The notes under the pieces are model-generated. The model made no database searches, was not told the origin of the DNA, and saw only the letters and a program-made list of their open reading frames with translations. Of a stretch of DNA of 33,426 bases, positions 6,752 through 15,008 are shown in pieces (positions within the stretch are counted from its first letter, which is position 1; each line of letters begins with the position of its first letter). The stretch is taken from positions 1 through 33,426 of the forward strand of contig JAFXTY010000070.1 of the NCBI GenBank assembly GCA_017535435.1, written 5' to 3'. Source of the DNA: Spirochaetia bacterium (GTDB taxonomy: Bacteria; Spirochaetota; Spirochaetia; CADAEX01). The position numbers were made by a program, and so were the translations under genes.

Positions 6752-8800
6752 TCATTTTTTACCCATGATTGCGCCTGTCGGACACACCTTTACACACTCG
6801 CCGCAACCGTCGCACTTTGTATCCACCAGAGAGTGTCCGAAGGGAGCATGCATCCTGGTCTTGAAGCCACGGCCGTCGAAGGAGAGGATATTGAGCCCCT
6901 TGATCTCGGCACAGGCTCTTACACAGGAGCCGCAGCTTATGCACTTTCCTGTCTCGATCCTGATATCTTCATGGGAATCGTCCCTGTCATAGCCCCTTCT
7001 CTCACCCTTGAACAGGTGGGCATCGGCACCATAGCGTGTCGCATATTCACGGAGCTTGCAGTCCTTCTCTTTCTCGCAGCCGCACTTAAGGCACCGCTGT
7101 GCCTCGGCTCTCGCCTTCTCTGCTGTGAAGCCGGTCTCGATCTCCTGGAAGCTGCTCTTCCGCTTATCCATAGCAATGACAGGCATAGTTATGCGCTCAG
7201 CCTTCTCCTTCCCCTCGAAAAGGGATTCCGGGACTTCATCAAGAGGCCCCATGGAGGAGTTGAAGAGCACAGGCTCTCCTGTAACCTCTTCCCCTGCCAG
7301 GTACTGGTTGATGGAGTATGCGGCCTTCCGTCCTGCAGCAGCGGCCCTTACAGCGATATCGGCGCCGGACTGGCAGTCGCCGGCAGCAAAGATTCCCGGC
7401 CTTGAAGTCATGAATGTCTTAGGATCTGCAGCCACAGTTCCCCGCTTTGTAAGCTCTATACCCAGATCTGAAAAGCAGTCGGTGATAACCCGCTGCCCGA
7501 TGGCGGCGATTATAGAGGTGCAGCTTTCGGTGAACTCAGAGCCTTCTACTGGCACTGGGCTCCGACGCCCCGAGGCGTCAGGCTCTCCAAGCTGCATCCT
7601 GATGCACTTGAGAGCCAGGCCATCACCTGTCCGCTCTGCAGCCAGGGGGGCGGTGAGGTACTGAATCTCCACACCCTCGGCCAAGGCCTCCTCTATCTCG
7701 AAATCGCTGGCCGGCATCTCGGCCCTGGTCCTGCGGTACAGGATGATGGCCTTGGAGCCCAGCCGGACTGCGGTCCGGGCTGCATCGATAGCAGTGTTTC
7801 CGCCGCCCACTATAAAGGTCTTGGTGCCCAGGTCAACAGCCTTTCCTTCGGCAACCTTGCCTAAAACTTCGATTCCGGCATATATACCCTGGTTTTTCTC
7901 CCCTTCTATCCGCATGGAGGAAGAGCCCTGGGCACCGGCGGCGATGAGGAGGGCGTCAAAATCTTTCTCCAGCTCCTTTGCCTTTATGTCTCTGCCGATG
8001 GCAGTGTTGTATTTCACTTCCACACCCAGCTTCTCGATGGCGCCGAACTCATCCATAAGGACAGAGTCGGGCAGCCGGTAGTATGGAATACCGTAGCGGA
8101 GCATACCGCCGGACTTGGCATGGGATTCAAACACAGTAACCTTGTGGCCGGCCAGAGCCAGGTAGTAGGCGGCTGCCATTCCGGCAGGGCCTGCACCGAT
8201 TATTGCCACCTTCTTGCCTGTTGCTGGTGCCGGGGATGGGAACTGGGGAGCCCCTTTGGCTTTCTTCTCGGTGTCTGCGATATAGCGTTTCATGTAGCAG
8301 ATAGACATAGGCTCCTCAACCCGTGTCCTGCGGCACTGGTCCTCGCAAGGGCGAGGACAGATACGGCCAAGACAGCCGGCGAAGGGGGTCTTCTCCCTTA
8401 TCTTGTCAGCAGCCTCCAGCTCCTTTCCTTCAGCTACTAAAGCCATGAAATCCTTTATGGGGATGTTGGCAGGACACTCTGACTGGCAGGGGGGCATACA
8501 GTCGCCGCAGTGATCGGACACCAGGAGGTTGATGCACATCTTACGTGCCTTGTCCACCTCGCCACCCTCTACTGTGACAACCATTCCTTCCCGCACTTTT
8601 GTGGCACAGGATGGGACAAAGTTGCCCTTGCCCCCTTCCACCTTCACAGCGCATACAAAGCAGCTGGTGAAAGGCTGAAGTCCCTGGGCATTGCACAGAG
8701 TGGGTATGTCGAAGCCGCATTTCCGGGCAGCTTCAAGTATAGTAGTTCCCTGGGGAACTGCAACATCTATTCCGTTTATTTTAAGATTCACTTCGTTCAT
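6752..8800 (-). CDS. stnC: Electron-bifurcating transhydrogenase subunit, StnC-like (NfnB/GltD-like flavoprotein with ferredoxin domains)
   Basis: A 682-residue multi-cofactor protein. Residues 1-80 form a complex-I-type [2Fe-2S] ferredoxin (C36, C47, C50, C65). About 98-180 is the GltD/NfnB N-terminal Fe-S region (CGDCMPPCQSECP and GRICPRPCEDQC). A GltD-like core follows, with an FAD site (IIGAGPAGMAAAYYL) and an NAD(P) site (FIVGGGNTAIDAA), then a final FAAGDC motif. The C-terminus has CLKCGCEKEKDC and two [4Fe-4S] clusters (CISCGSCVRAC, CDGCGECVKVC). This order matches the NfnB-like subunit of the Sporomusa-type transhydrogenase, which couples NADPH, NADH and ferredoxin by flavin-based bifurcation. 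It is the last gene of the LysR-CysQ-like-stnABC run, 1 nt after stnB. A glutamate synthase or formate dehydrogenase subunit is less likely given its partners. Confidence 0.82.
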   Translation of the reverse strand: MNEVNLKINGIDVAVPQGTTILEAARKCGFDIPTLCNAQGLQPFTSCFVCAVKVEGGKGNFVPSCATKVREGMVVTVEGGEVDKARKMCINLLVSDHCGDCMPPCQSECPANIPIKDFMALVAEGKELEAADKIREKTPFAGCLGRICPRPCEDQCRRTRVEEPMSICYMKRYIADTEKKAKGAPQFPSPAPATGKKVAIIGAGPAGMAAAYYLALAGHKVTVFESHAKSGGMLRYGIPYYRLPDSVLMDEFGAIEKLGVEVKYNTAIGRDIKAKELEKDFDALLIAAGAQGSSSMRIEGEKNQGIYAGIEVLGKVAEGKAVDLGTKTFIVGGGNTAIDAARTAVRLGSKAIILYRRTRAEMPASDFEIEEALAEGVEIQYLTAPLAAERTGDGLALKCIRMQLGEPDASGRRSPVPVEGSEFTESCTSIIAAIGQRVITDCFSDLGIELTKRGTVAADPKTFMTSRPGIFAAGDCQSGADIAVRAAAAGRKAAYSINQYLAGEEVTGEPVLFNSSMGPLDEVPESLFEGKEKAERITMPVIAMDKRKSSFQEIETGFTAEKARAEAQRCLKCGCEKEKDCKLREYATRYGADAHLFKGERRGYDRDDSHEDIRIETGKCISCGSCVRACAEIKGLNILSFDGRGFKTRMHAPFGHSLVDTKCDGCGECVKVCPTGAIMGKK

Positions 8801-8801
8801 A

Positions 8802-10550
8802 TCAGATAACCCTTATAGCCCCGAATTTACACTTCTCAATACACATCTTGCACCGCACGCACTTGGCAGGGTCTATGACATGCGGCTTCTTTACAGAGCC
8901 TGTTATTGCCTGCACCGGACATACCTTGGAGCAGGCTGTGCAGCCTTTGCACTTGTCAGCTTCTATCTCAATCTTTATAAGAGGCTTGCATACACCTGCA
9001 GGACATTTTTTATCCTTTATGTGAGCAATGTACTCGTCCTTGAAATAGCGGAGTGTGGTCTTCACCGGGTTAGGTGCCAGCTGACCGAGGCCGCAGAGGG
9101 AGGATTTGCCTACAACATCTGCCAGCTCCTCCAGCAGGGCCAGGTCTTCCATGGTCCCCTCTCCCTGGGTTATCCGTTCCAGGATCTCCATCATACGCTT
9201 GGTGCCTATGCGGCAGAAGGTGCATTTGCCGCAGGACTCAGCCTGGGTAAACTGGAGGAAGTATTTGGCCACATCCACCATGCAGGAGGATGAGTCCATC
9301 ACTATCATACCGCCGGATCCCATTATGGCGCCGGTGGCACCGATAGATGCATAGTCGATAGGTGTGTCGAACAGGCTCTCGGGTATACAGCCGCCGGCAG
9401 GACCACCCATCTGCACTGCCTTGAGAGGCAGACCAGTGGAGGAACCGCCGCCGATTTTCTCTACAATCTCACGGATGGTAAGTCCCATGGGAACCTCCAC
9501 CAGACCTACCCGCTTAACCTTTCCTGCCAGGGCGAACACTTTGGTTCCGAAGCTCTGGCCATAGGAATATTTATTGAAGGATGCAGCCCCGGATACCAGG
9601 ATGCGGGGAACGTTTGCGTATGTCTCCACATTGTTGATATTGGTAGGCTTAGAATTAACTCCCGATTCTGCAGGGAACGGAGGCCTCAGGTGAGGCATAC
9701 CCCGCTTTCCCTCGATGGAGGCGATAAGGGCAGTCTCCTCGCCGCATACAAAGGCGCCGGCTCCCTCCTTTACATGGAGAACGAAGTTCTTGCCGGAACC
9801 CAGTATGTTGTTCCCCAGAAGGTTCCTCTTCTCGGCGGCATCAATTGCTATCTTAAGACGCTTGAGGGCCAGAGGGTATTCGGCACGGCAGTAGATATAG
9901 CCTTCGTCGGCCCCGGTTGCCCAGGCACCTATAAGCATACCCTCGATGACGCTGTGGGGGTCTCCCTCCAGGATGGCCCGGTCCATGAATGCACCTGGGT
10001 CACCTTCGTCCGCGTTGCAGACCAGGTATTTCTTATTCCCTTTTGCCCCCTTCAGGAACGCCCACTTCTGGCCTGTCAGGAAGCCGGCGCCGCCACGCCC
10101 CTTGAGGCCCGATTCCTTAAGCAGGTTTATCACATCATCACCGCTCATGGCAAGGGCTTTCTTTATCCCCTCGTAGCCACCTGTGGCAATGTATTCATCT
10201 ATGTTCTCAGGATCAATTTTTCCGCAGTTCTTAAGGGCTATCTTGACCTGCGGCCCCACAAAGCTTTTGGTTCCCTCATCATCGAAGATGCGGTTTGTCT
10301 CCGGCAGTCGGCCGCTTTTTACTCCATCAAGAAGCTTTTCTGCAAAGGCTACATCCACCTTGCCGAATGCTGTCTTTACGCCGGCTGCCACAACCTCTAC
10401 AATCGGTTCCTGGAAACAGATTCCGATACAGGAGGTCTTCTTGAGGACAATGTCTGCAGTACCAATATTCTTATCGAAAAAGTCGTAGACTTCCTGGGCT
10501 CCGGATGCGATTCCGCAGGAGCCAAGTCCAACTATGATATCTGTCTTCAT
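8802..10550 (-). CDS. stnB: NuoF/HydB/StnB-like NADH-binding flavoprotein subunit
   Basis: A 582-residue NuoF-type subunit. The N-terminal thioredoxin-like [2Fe-2S] domain (1-100) shows C12, C41 and C45, but the first Cys of the usual Cx4C pair appears as Ile. The NuoF core carries the FMN site (GLKGRGGAGFLTGQKW, CNADEGDPGAFMDR), the NADH-binding GAGAFVCGEETALIAS and the N3-type cluster SCGKCTFCRIGTKRM. The C-terminus adds a two-[4Fe-4S] ferredoxin (CKGCTACSKVCP, CVRCKMCIEKCK). This architecture is shared by bifurcating hydrogenases (HydB), HndC and StnB. No hydrogenase large subunit is in the window, and the downstream NfnB-like gene favours the transhydrogenase. It overlaps stnA by 4 bp. 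Confidence 0.85.
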   Translation of the reverse strand: MKTDIIVGLGSCGIASGAQEVYDFFDKNIGTADIVLKKTSCIGICFQEPIVEVVAAGVKTAFGKVDVAFAEKLLDGVKSGRLPETNRIFDDEGTKSFVGPQVKIALKNCGKIDPENIDEYIATGGYEGIKKALAMSGDDVINLLKESGLKGRGGAGFLTGQKWAFLKGAKGNKKYLVCNADEGDPGAFMDRAILEGDPHSVIEGMLIGAWATGADEGYIYCRAEYPLALKRLKIAIDAAEKRNLLGNNILGSGKNFVLHVKEGAGAFVCGEETALIASIEGKRGMPHLRPPFPAESGVNSKPTNINNVETYANVPRILVSGAASFNKYSYGQSFGTKVFALAGKVKRVGLVEVPMGLTIREIVEKIGGGSSTGLPLKAVQMGGPAGGCIPESLFDTPIDYASIGATGAIMGSGGMIVMDSSSCMVDVAKYFLQFTQAESCGKCTFCRIGTKRMMEILERITQGEGTMEDLALLEELADVVGKSSLCGLGQLAPNPVKTTLRYFKDEYIAHIKDKKCPAGVCKPLIKIEIEADKCKGCTACSKVCPVQAITGSVKKPHVIDPAKCVRCKMCIEKCKFGAIRVI

Positions 10551-11026
10551 TTCTTGTACTCCTCCAAAAGCTCCTTAAGGCGGGCTCTGGTCATCTTTCC
10601 ATACACCTTTCCGTTGATCATGACCACAGGGGCCAGGGAGCAGCAGCCCAGGCAGGATACTATCTCCAGGGTGAACAGCCCATCGGGAGTGGTCTCGCCG
10701 CTCTTTATTCCCAGGTAGCTTTCCGCTTCATCTATAAGGGAGTCGGCACCAGCCACAAAGCAGGCAGTTCCCTTGCACAGCTTTACTATATTCTTTCCAA
10801 GGGGGGTGAACCGGAACTGTGAGTAGAAGGTTCCTACACTGAAGAATTCAGCTGGCTTTATCCCTGTCACCTCGGCAACTGCATTCACTAAATCTTCGGC
10901 CAGATAACCACGGCGGCGCTGTATCTCCTGCAGAAGAGGGATAATCCTGTCCTTGGTTCCGCCGATGTCGGAGACAACTTTTTCAGCCTCGCTCAAAACA
11001 CCATTGCAACAACATTTGTCTTCCAT
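10547..11026 (-). CDS. stnA: NuoE/HydC/StnA-like [2Fe-2S] subunit
   Basis: A 159-residue NuoE-type subunit with an N-terminal helical bundle (RRRGYLAEDLVNAVAEVTGI, then VGTFYSQFRF) and a thioredoxin-like [2Fe-2S] domain with CKGTAC and SCLGCC ligand pairs. It passes electrons from the NuoF-like flavin to the rest of the complex. I start at the ATG at 11026; it overlaps the previous stop by one base (TAATG) and has GAGGAAAT upstream. The longer frame opening at 11080 would run 54 nt into the cysQ-like gene and adds unrelated residues. The extra N-terminal CCCNG is unusual but not part of the cluster pattern. Confidence 0.87.
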   Translation of the reverse strand: MEDKCCCNGVLSEAEKVVSDIGGTKDRIIPLLQEIQRRRGYLAEDLVNAVAEVTGIKPAEFFSVGTFYSQFRFTPLGKNIVKLCKGTACFVAGADSLIDEAESYLGIKSGETTPDGLFTLEIVSCLGCCSLAPVVMINGKVYGKMTRARLKELLEEYKK

Positions 11027-11799
11027 TATTTCCTCGCAAAACTTTTGCGGATGGTCTGGACTGCTTCGGGTGTGCCGCATACTGCGTAATCCCGTAGTGC
11101 GCTCCTGTCCACCAGCTCTTTATATTCTATCTTTTTTCCATTCAGGTATTCAAGTTCGAAACCAAGCTTCCTGATCACTGCATGGGAGGCGGCTATATCC
11201 CAGATGAAGCTGTTGTTGATGAGGGCTCCGCTTATCTGAGAATGAAGAATGATGGCAGACATACTGATTATGGAGGAGCCTGAGTTACGCACCTTGCCGC
11301 AGAAGCTGGAAAAATCGAAATAGCGGTGGGCGGTGGAGGGGGCCATAACCTGCATGGGATAGGCGGTCTCCTTCTCCAATTTAAAGGCCCGACCGTTCAA
11401 AGTGACGCTGCCATTCTCCTCGGCCACCAGCAGGCTGCCGGCAGGGCCCCAGGATGGAGCGTAAACTATGCCGCCCACAGGCTCCAGGTTCTTTAAAAGC
11501 CCCAGGGCTATGCACCAGCCCGGCATTCCCATGCTGTAGGTGTCGGTGCCATCCAGAGGATCCAATGCAAAGGTGTATTCGTAGTCCGGGTTATAGGAAC
11601 TGGTTGAAGCTTCTTCTGCAATTATGTTCACTCCTGGATAATATTCCTGGATCACACTGGTTAGGGCCTTGTTTATAGCTATGTCCACTGCAGTGACCAC
11701 AGAGCCGTCGGTCTTGAAGGAACGGACAGCGCTGCTCTGGGCATCAAGGGCAAAGGAGCCTGCATTCTTTATGTGATTCACCAGGGGCAGAAGTTCCAT
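11026..11799 (-). CDS. Inositol-monophosphatase-family phosphatase, CysQ-like
   Basis: A 257-residue Mg-dependent, Li-sensitive-type phosphatase. Metal ligands are visible in IIAEEAS, FALDPLDGTDTY and, near the C-terminus, FIWDIAASHAVIRKLG. CysQ members hydrolyse 3'-phosphoadenosine-5'-phosphate to AMP; others act on inositol-1-phosphate or fructose-1,6-bisphosphate, and the sequence does not decide between them. It begins 1 nt after the LysR stop and shares a TAATG junction with stnA, so regulator, phosphatase and redox complex are one unit. An NrnA-like DHH protein at 18723 could also act on PAP, making this one of two candidate PAP phosphatases here. Confidence 0.85.
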   Translation of the reverse strand: MELLPLVNHIKNAGSFALDAQSSAVRSFKTDGSVVTAVDIAINKALTSVIQEYYPGVNIIAEEASTSSYNPDYEYTFALDPLDGTDTYSMGMPGWCIALGLLKNLEPVGGIVYAPSWGPAGSLLVAEENGSVTLNGRAFKLEKETAYPMQVMAPSTAHRYFDFSSFCGKVRNSGSSIISMSAIILHSQISGALINNSFIWDIAASHAVIRKLGFELEYLNGKKIEYKELVDRSALRDYAVCGTPEAVQTIRKSFARK

Positions 11800-11800
11800 G

Positions 11801-12706
11801 TCAGCCTGAAATAGTCGGGTAAATATCGGCCCATCTCATGATAAGATCGCGGAAATCCTTAAGTGGTTTGGAGAAATATTTCTCGCTGTGATAGATCATG
11901 TAGTATTTGCGTCTGAAGTTCTTGTCCGGAACAGGGATTGCAATGAGCTCGCCGCTCTTTATCTCCTTGTGGACAATGCTCTTGGTAAGGAAAGCCATTC
12001 CCATGTTGTTCTCCACCAGTTTCTTTATAGCCTCGCTGTTGGAGATCTCGTACTTCATGCACATATCAATCTTGTTCTTTTTAAGGAAGGCATCCACAAC
12101 CTTGCGGATCACGGAGCCCTGCTCGTGCATGATTATCTCCCTCCCATCCAAGTCCTGCAGGTTCAGTTCCTGGGTGCTGGTGAACTTGCAGTTGGGGCTT
12201 GCCACCAGCACAATCTCATCCTCCAGAATCTCATGGACAGAAATCTTAGGGTTCTGCACCGGGGCAGAGATGAATCCGATATCTTCCTTGAGCTCCGAAA
12301 TGCTCTCGATGATATCCTTGTTTGTGGCAGTCTGGATAGAGATGCTGATCTCGGGCCGGGTCTGCTTGAAGTCCCTGATGATGTAAGGAATGTGGTAAGA
12401 TCCGAAACTTTCTGAAGCCAGGATGCTTATCTTGCCCTTGTTGTACTCCTGGAAGTCCTTGATAGCCTCCTCGGCCTGGGACTCCATGTCAAAAATCCTC
12501 TCTGCGATTGTGTAGAGATTAAGCCCTGCATCGGTAAGAATGACCTTTTTGCCAATGATGTCAAGGAATTTAAGGTTGTAGTGGCTCTGCAGCTGCTTGA
12601 TCTGCTTGGTTACAGCCGGCTGGGTTATGCAAAGGAACTCAGCAGCCTTTGTAAGACTCTTGTACTTGGCTGTAAAATAAAAGGTTTTTAAGTGATATAA
12701 GTTCAT
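11801..12706 (-). CDS. LysR-family transcriptional regulator
   Basis: A 301-residue LysR regulator. The winged helix-turn-helix (about 1-60) has SLTKAAEFLCITQPAVTKQIKQLQ and a linker helix. The periplasmic-binding-like effector domain (about 90-295) starts KGKISILASESFGSYHIPYII. It resembles CysB/CysL-type members, but the effector cannot be read from sequence. It is the first gene of the stnABC unit and so probably controls its own operon, although LysR genes are usually divergent from their target. It has no Shine-Dalgarno; the promoter puts the transcript start about 5 nt before the ATG. Confidence 0.92.
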   Translation of the reverse strand: MNLYHLKTFYFTAKYKSLTKAAEFLCITQPAVTKQIKQLQSHYNLKFLDIIGKKVILTDAGLNLYTIAERIFDMESQAEEAIKDFQEYNKGKISILASESFGSYHIPYIIRDFKQTRPEISISIQTATNKDIIESISELKEDIGFISAPVQNPKISVHEILEDEIVLVASPNCKFTSTQELNLQDLDGREIIMHEQGSVIRKVVDAFLKKNKIDMCMKYEISNSEAIKKLVENNMGMAFLTKSIVHKEIKSGELIAIPVPDKNFRRKYYMIYHSEKYFSKPLKDFRDLIMRWADIYPTISG

Positions 12707-12717
12707 AACTATTGTTT

Positions 12718-12746
12718 ATGATATACTTACTCAAGTTTATAGTCAA
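12718..12746 (-). promoter_or_regulatory. Promoter of the lysR-cysQ-like-stnABC operon
   Basis: TTGACT (12746-12741) and TATCAT (12723-12718) are separated by 17 bp on the minus strand. The expected start near 12711 gives an almost leaderless mRNA (ATG at 12706), with no purine-rich site in between. Confidence 0.72.
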
Positions 12747-12754
12747 GAGGAAAA

Positions 12755-12776
12755 TAATGTTATATTATGTTATATT
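12755..12776. repeat. Candidate LysR operator: tandem 10-bp repeat with T-N11-A palindrome
   Basis: The 10-mer ATGTTATATT occurs twice head-to-tail (12757-12766 and 12767-12776), one helical turn apart, 11 bp upstream of the -35 box. The overlapping 12755-12767 is TAAT-N5-ATTA, fitting the LysR T-N11-A box. It is AT-rich, so a chance match is possible. Confidence 0.45.
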
Positions 12777-12785
12777 TAAAATCGA

Positions 12786-13487
12786 TTACTTCAGGAGATC
12801 AAGCTCTGACAGCTGTCTCAGGTCTGTAATCTCAGGCACACCCAGGGTGTTCTCCGGCCAGTTCCGCTTTACAGAGTAGTGCTTGAGCCACACGCACTTT
12901 ATTCCTGCCCCATGAGCTCCCTCTATGTCCACACGGTAGTCGTCGCCTACGTAGATGACTTCATCCTCGGTGACACCAAGGTTCTTGAGCATCATCCTGA
13001 AGGGTGCAGGATCCGGTTTGGCAGGAATTCCGTCGGTGCCGGAGAGGATGTAGCTGTCAAAGTACTTGCAGGCCCGCTCGAACTCGGGGCTCTGGAGTGC
13101 TCTGGTGGAGCCGTCCCGCTGGGAGTTGCAGATAAGACCCAGCTTGTATTTTTTCTTAAGGTTTATGATAACTTCTTCAGCTTCAGGGAAAAGCTTCATG
13201 GCATCGATGACAAACTGCCAATACTCGTCGGCAAGCTTGTCCAGAAATGCATCGCCAAGGTTTTTTCCATAGAGGGCCTGAAGCTCAAGCCACTGGTTCT
13301 TGCGGTTGAAGTCTGCGGCAAGGAAGTGCTTTTTCCGGATCTCACGGAAATGCCCCATGAATGTCTCAGTGTCAGTGATTCCCAAAGCCTCAATCAGTTT
13401 GTTCTGGGCATTCTTCTCCCCATCCTTATAGCCGCTGGCAGCATCTCCAAGTGTCTGCACAAAGTCAAAAACCAATGCTTTGATCAT
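12786..13487 (-). CDS. HAD-superfamily hydrolase
   Basis: A 233-residue HAD-like phosphatase with an alpha-helical C1 cap (about 15-100). Motif I is VFDFVQTLGD: the nucleophile Asp is present, but the acid/base Asp two residues on is Val (DxVxT). Motif II is LICNSQ, motif III Lys lies in GIPAKPDPAPF and motif IV is YVGDDYRVDIEGA. Other HAD proteins with FDFVGT or FDVWNT start motifs exist, so it may still be active or act on phosphoanhydrides; the substrate is unknown. GGAGGG precedes the ATG. It lies 73 nt after the aldehyde dehydrogenase, beyond a strong terminator, and I see no clear own promoter, so expression by read-through is likely. Confidence 0.85.
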   Translation of the reverse strand: MIKALVFDFVQTLGDAASGYKDGEKNAQNKLIEALGITDTETFMGHFREIRKKHFLAADFNRKNQWLELQALYGKNLGDAFLDKLADEYWQFVIDAMKLFPEAEEVIINLKKKYKLGLICNSQRDGSTRALQSPEFERACKYFDSYILSGTDGIPAKPDPAPFRMMLKNLGVTEDEVIYVGDDYRVDIEGAHGAGIKCVWLKHYSVKRNWPENTLGVPEITDLRQLSELDLLK

Positions 13488-13517
13488 ATTCCCTCCATAT
13501 TTATTAAACCATTAAAT

Positions 13518-13544
13518 AAAAAAAAGGCTCCCCGAGGGGAGCCT
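13518..13544 (-). terminator. Strong intrinsic terminator after the aldehyde dehydrogenase
   Basis: On the minus strand a 9-bp perfect stem (AGGCTCCCC/GGGGAGCCT, 2-nt centre, realistically 8 bp with a 4-nt loop) is followed by eight T. It ends the citrate-synthase-like/aldehyde dehydrogenase operon. Confidence 0.95.
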
Positions 13545-13560
13545 CATAAGCTTAGACAAA

Positions 13561-14997
13561 TCAGTCAAGGTAAGCTGGCTTGTGTGGCATATCAACTCTG
13601 TCGTCGCCGATGAGCTTCTTAGCCTTTGCAAGATACTTTCCGAATACTTCGTCGTCTGTTGCAACATACCATGCTCTTGGAACAGCAAGTCTTGTTGTGT
13701 TGATGAAGTGTCTGAAGTTGATGTTGTCAGAGTGGCTGTTTCCTGTCCATGTACCGCAACCGATTGTTGTTGTGAATTCCTGGCCAGCGAACCAGCTTCC
13801 GGAGTTAACAACTGTGTTAGGCATGTTGATGTTTACACGGCCTGTAGGAATGAACTCAGCAAGTCTGTACCACTGCTCTGGCTTTGTTGAATGAAGTGCG
13901 CAGCTGTGACCAACACCGGAGAAGTACAGGTTCTTCTTGAGATCGTGGATTTCTGTCTCGAAATCTTCCCATGTCCATACTGTGAGGACGAGAGAAAGCT
14001 TTTCGTTGGAGAACATATCTTCTGGACCAATCTTCTGTCCCTTAACCATGATGAACTTTGTTCCTTCTGGTACGGAGATTCCAGCAATCTTAGCGATTGT
14101 CTGAACTGGTTTTGCAACGATGTCTCTGTTAAGAGTATGTCCATCAGGCCACATAGCAGCTCTGAGTTTCTCTCTGCTTGCATCATCCAGCAGGTATCCA
14201 CCTACTTTCTTGAGTTCTTCCATCATCTTGTCGTAAATGCTTACGTGGATGGAAACTGCGTTCTCGGAAGAACATGATGTTGCGTTATCGTAGCACTTGG
14301 AAGCTGCGATGCACTGAGCAGCGTGCTTCAGGTCTGCAGATGGGTCTACGATTGCTCTTACGTTACCAGCACCTACTGTTACGGATGGTGTACCTGCAAG
14401 GTGTACAACCTTGATAAGTGCCTTTCCACCAGTTGCTACTGCGAAGTCACACTTCTGCATAAGCTCTACTGTCTTCTCGTTGGAAGGCTCTGCGATTACC
14501 TGGAACAGGTCCTCTGGAGCTCCGATAGCCTTGAGTGCTTTTCTTCCCCAGTTAACTGCGTTTACTGTAGCAAGCTTTGTTCTTGGGTGTGGTGAGCAGA
14601 TCATAGCGTTTCTTGTCTTAAGAAGTGTAAGACCGATGAATGCAGCTGTGATACATGGGTTTGTACATGGACATACGTTAGCAACAACGCCCATTGGTTT
14701 TGCATAAGTTGTGATTCCTCTGATTGGGTCTTCCTTGATGATTCCACAAGTCTTTGCACCCTTCATATCCCACAGGATACCTCTTACCTTACCAGCTTTT
14801 CCGTACTTGTCAGCGTAAACGCCCATTCCGGATCCTTCGTAAGCCAGCTTAGCGCCTTCTTCAGCAACCTGCTTCTGGAGATACTGCCATCCAACGATAG
14901 CAACGATTTCATCTACTTCTTCCTGTGTCTTGAACTCGATCCACTCGAAAGCTTTTCTACCGCGTTCATACATTTCAGCAATGTTTTCTTCAGCCAT
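13561..14997 (-). CDS. CoA-acylating aldehyde dehydrogenase (EutE/SauS-like)
   Basis: A 478-residue aldehyde dehydrogenase of the acylating type, which converts an aldehyde, NAD(P)+ and CoA to an acyl-CoA and NAD(P)H (or the reverse). The nucleophile is C242 in CYDNATSCSSENAV, the pattern of AdhE/EutE/SauS enzymes and not of hydrolytic ALDHs. Other family landmarks are KPMGVVANVCPCTNP (about 100-114), ATGG (188-191), VTVGAGNV and the C-terminal TTIGCGTW. The end of the chain resembles sulfoacetaldehyde dehydrogenase SauS from memory, but the aldehyde is undetermined. Codon use is T/A-ending with AGA for Arg, as in rpmB, pointing to very high expression. It follows the two citrate-synthase-like genes after 101 nt containing two hairpins, and has a U-tract then AGGAG before its ATG. 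Confidence 0.9.
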   Translation of the reverse strand: MAEENIAEMYERGRKAFEWIEFKTQEEVDEIVAIVGWQYLQKQVAEEGAKLAYEGSGMGVYADKYGKAGKVRGILWDMKGAKTCGIIKEDPIRGITTYAKPMGVVANVCPCTNPCITAAFIGLTLLKTRNAMICSPHPRTKLATVNAVNWGRKALKAIGAPEDLFQVIAEPSNEKTVELMQKCDFAVATGGKALIKVVHLAGTPSVTVGAGNVRAIVDPSADLKHAAQCIAASKCYDNATSCSSENAVSIHVSIYDKMMEELKKVGGYLLDDASREKLRAAMWPDGHTLNRDIVAKPVQTIAKIAGISVPEGTKFIMVKGQKIGPEDMFSNEKLSLVLTVWTWEDFETEIHDLKKNLYFSGVGHSCALHSTKPEQWYRLAEFIPTGRVNINMPNTVVNSGSWFAGQEFTTTIGCGTWTGNSHSDNINFRHFINTTRLAVPRAWYVATDDEVFGKYLAKAKKLIGDDRVDMPHKPAYLD

Positions 14998-15008
14998 TTT
15001 TTTCTCCT

